Shown here: piece by piece, positions 5,295-5,380 of the stretch
Position numbering within the stretch: the stretch's first letter is position 1
Layout of the letters: every line of letters starts with the position of its first letter
From: Hyphomicrobiaceae bacterium
GTDB lineage: Bacteria; Pseudomonadota; Alphaproteobacteria; Rhizobiales; Hyphomicrobiaceae
Assembly (NCBI GenBank): GCA_017353825.1
Contig: JAFMSC010000311.1
Coordinates: forward strand, 1-5,380
DNA: 5,380 nucleotides
Direction: 5' to 3'
The notes under the pieces: generated by a model
Database searches by the model: none
What the model was told of the DNA's origin: nothing
Seen by the model: only the letters and a program-made list of their open reading frames with translations
Program-made: the position numbers and the translations under genes

Positions 5295-5380
5295 CGGCTC
5301 CACGCTTCCACACGCCCTCGCGCGCCAGCAGCGCGCTGGCGGCGGCCTGCTCGGCGGCGCGCGCGATCGCGCCCTCGCCG
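5287..5380 (-). CDS. rnc: Ribonuclease III (C-terminal end only)
   Basis: Only the last 30 residues are in the window, ending at TGA 5289-5287. They read GEGAIARAAEQAAASALLAR, then EGVWKRGADV. This is the start of the second helix of the C-terminal double-stranded-RNA-binding domain (family pattern GxGxSKKxAEQxAA) plus a short tail. RNase III cleaves double-stranded rRNA precursors and other duplex RNAs in the cytoplasm. The identification is strengthened by the neighbour: rnc directly precedes era in very many proteobacteria, and here the stop codon overlaps the era ATG (ATGTCTGA). The usual SK(K/R) that contacts the RNA backbone is replaced by IAR. The nuclease domain is outside the window. 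Confidence 0.8.
   Translation of the reverse strand, partial: GEGAIARAAEQAAASALLAREGVWKRGADV

Overview
The window is GC-rich (about two thirds G+C by eye, with strong G/C preference at codon third positions) and bacterial. The protein families point to an alphaproteobacterium, most likely of the Rhizobiales/Hyphomicrobiales: an Era with the C-terminal signature YRALGLTFPK, a ParC of about 750 residues with an HPHGDQAIYD breakage-loop motif, and a stand-alone CinA-type amidase. This placement is inferred from remembered family signatures; no search was run.

Layout. Bases 1-282 (+) hold the 3' end of a CinA/PncC-like nicotinamide-nucleotide amidase gene. Bases 283-882 have no convincing intact gene, but they are rich in inverted repeats (297-311, 371-380/442-451, 421-456, 503-518, 549-582) and contain a short coding-like relic (about 558-740). 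Bases 883-3138 (+) are a complete parC (topoisomerase IV subunit A). Bases 3202-3687 (+) encode a small, probably exported protein of unknown function. Bases 3688-4310 separate two converging gene blocks and contain, on the minus strand, a broken gene start (3817-4078) resembling the N-terminus of a slipin/SPFH protein. Bases 4311-5294 (-) are era, and 5287-5380 (-) are the 3' end of rnc, which overlaps the era start by 8 bp (ATGTCTGA).

The intact genes are housekeeping: parC for chromosome decatenation, rnc-era for rRNA processing and 30S maturation, and cinA for NAD-cycle salvage. The most unusual feature is inside era. A segment of about 63 nt built of imperfect inverted arms (4871-4933) adds about 20 residues between the G3 and G4 motifs of the GTPase domain, as if a REP-like palindromic element had inserted in frame. 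A second point is gene order: recO, which commonly follows era in this group, is absent, and parC faces era across a decayed spacer, suggesting a rearrangement. I see no phage, CRISPR, toxin-antitoxin or other novel multi-gene system here.
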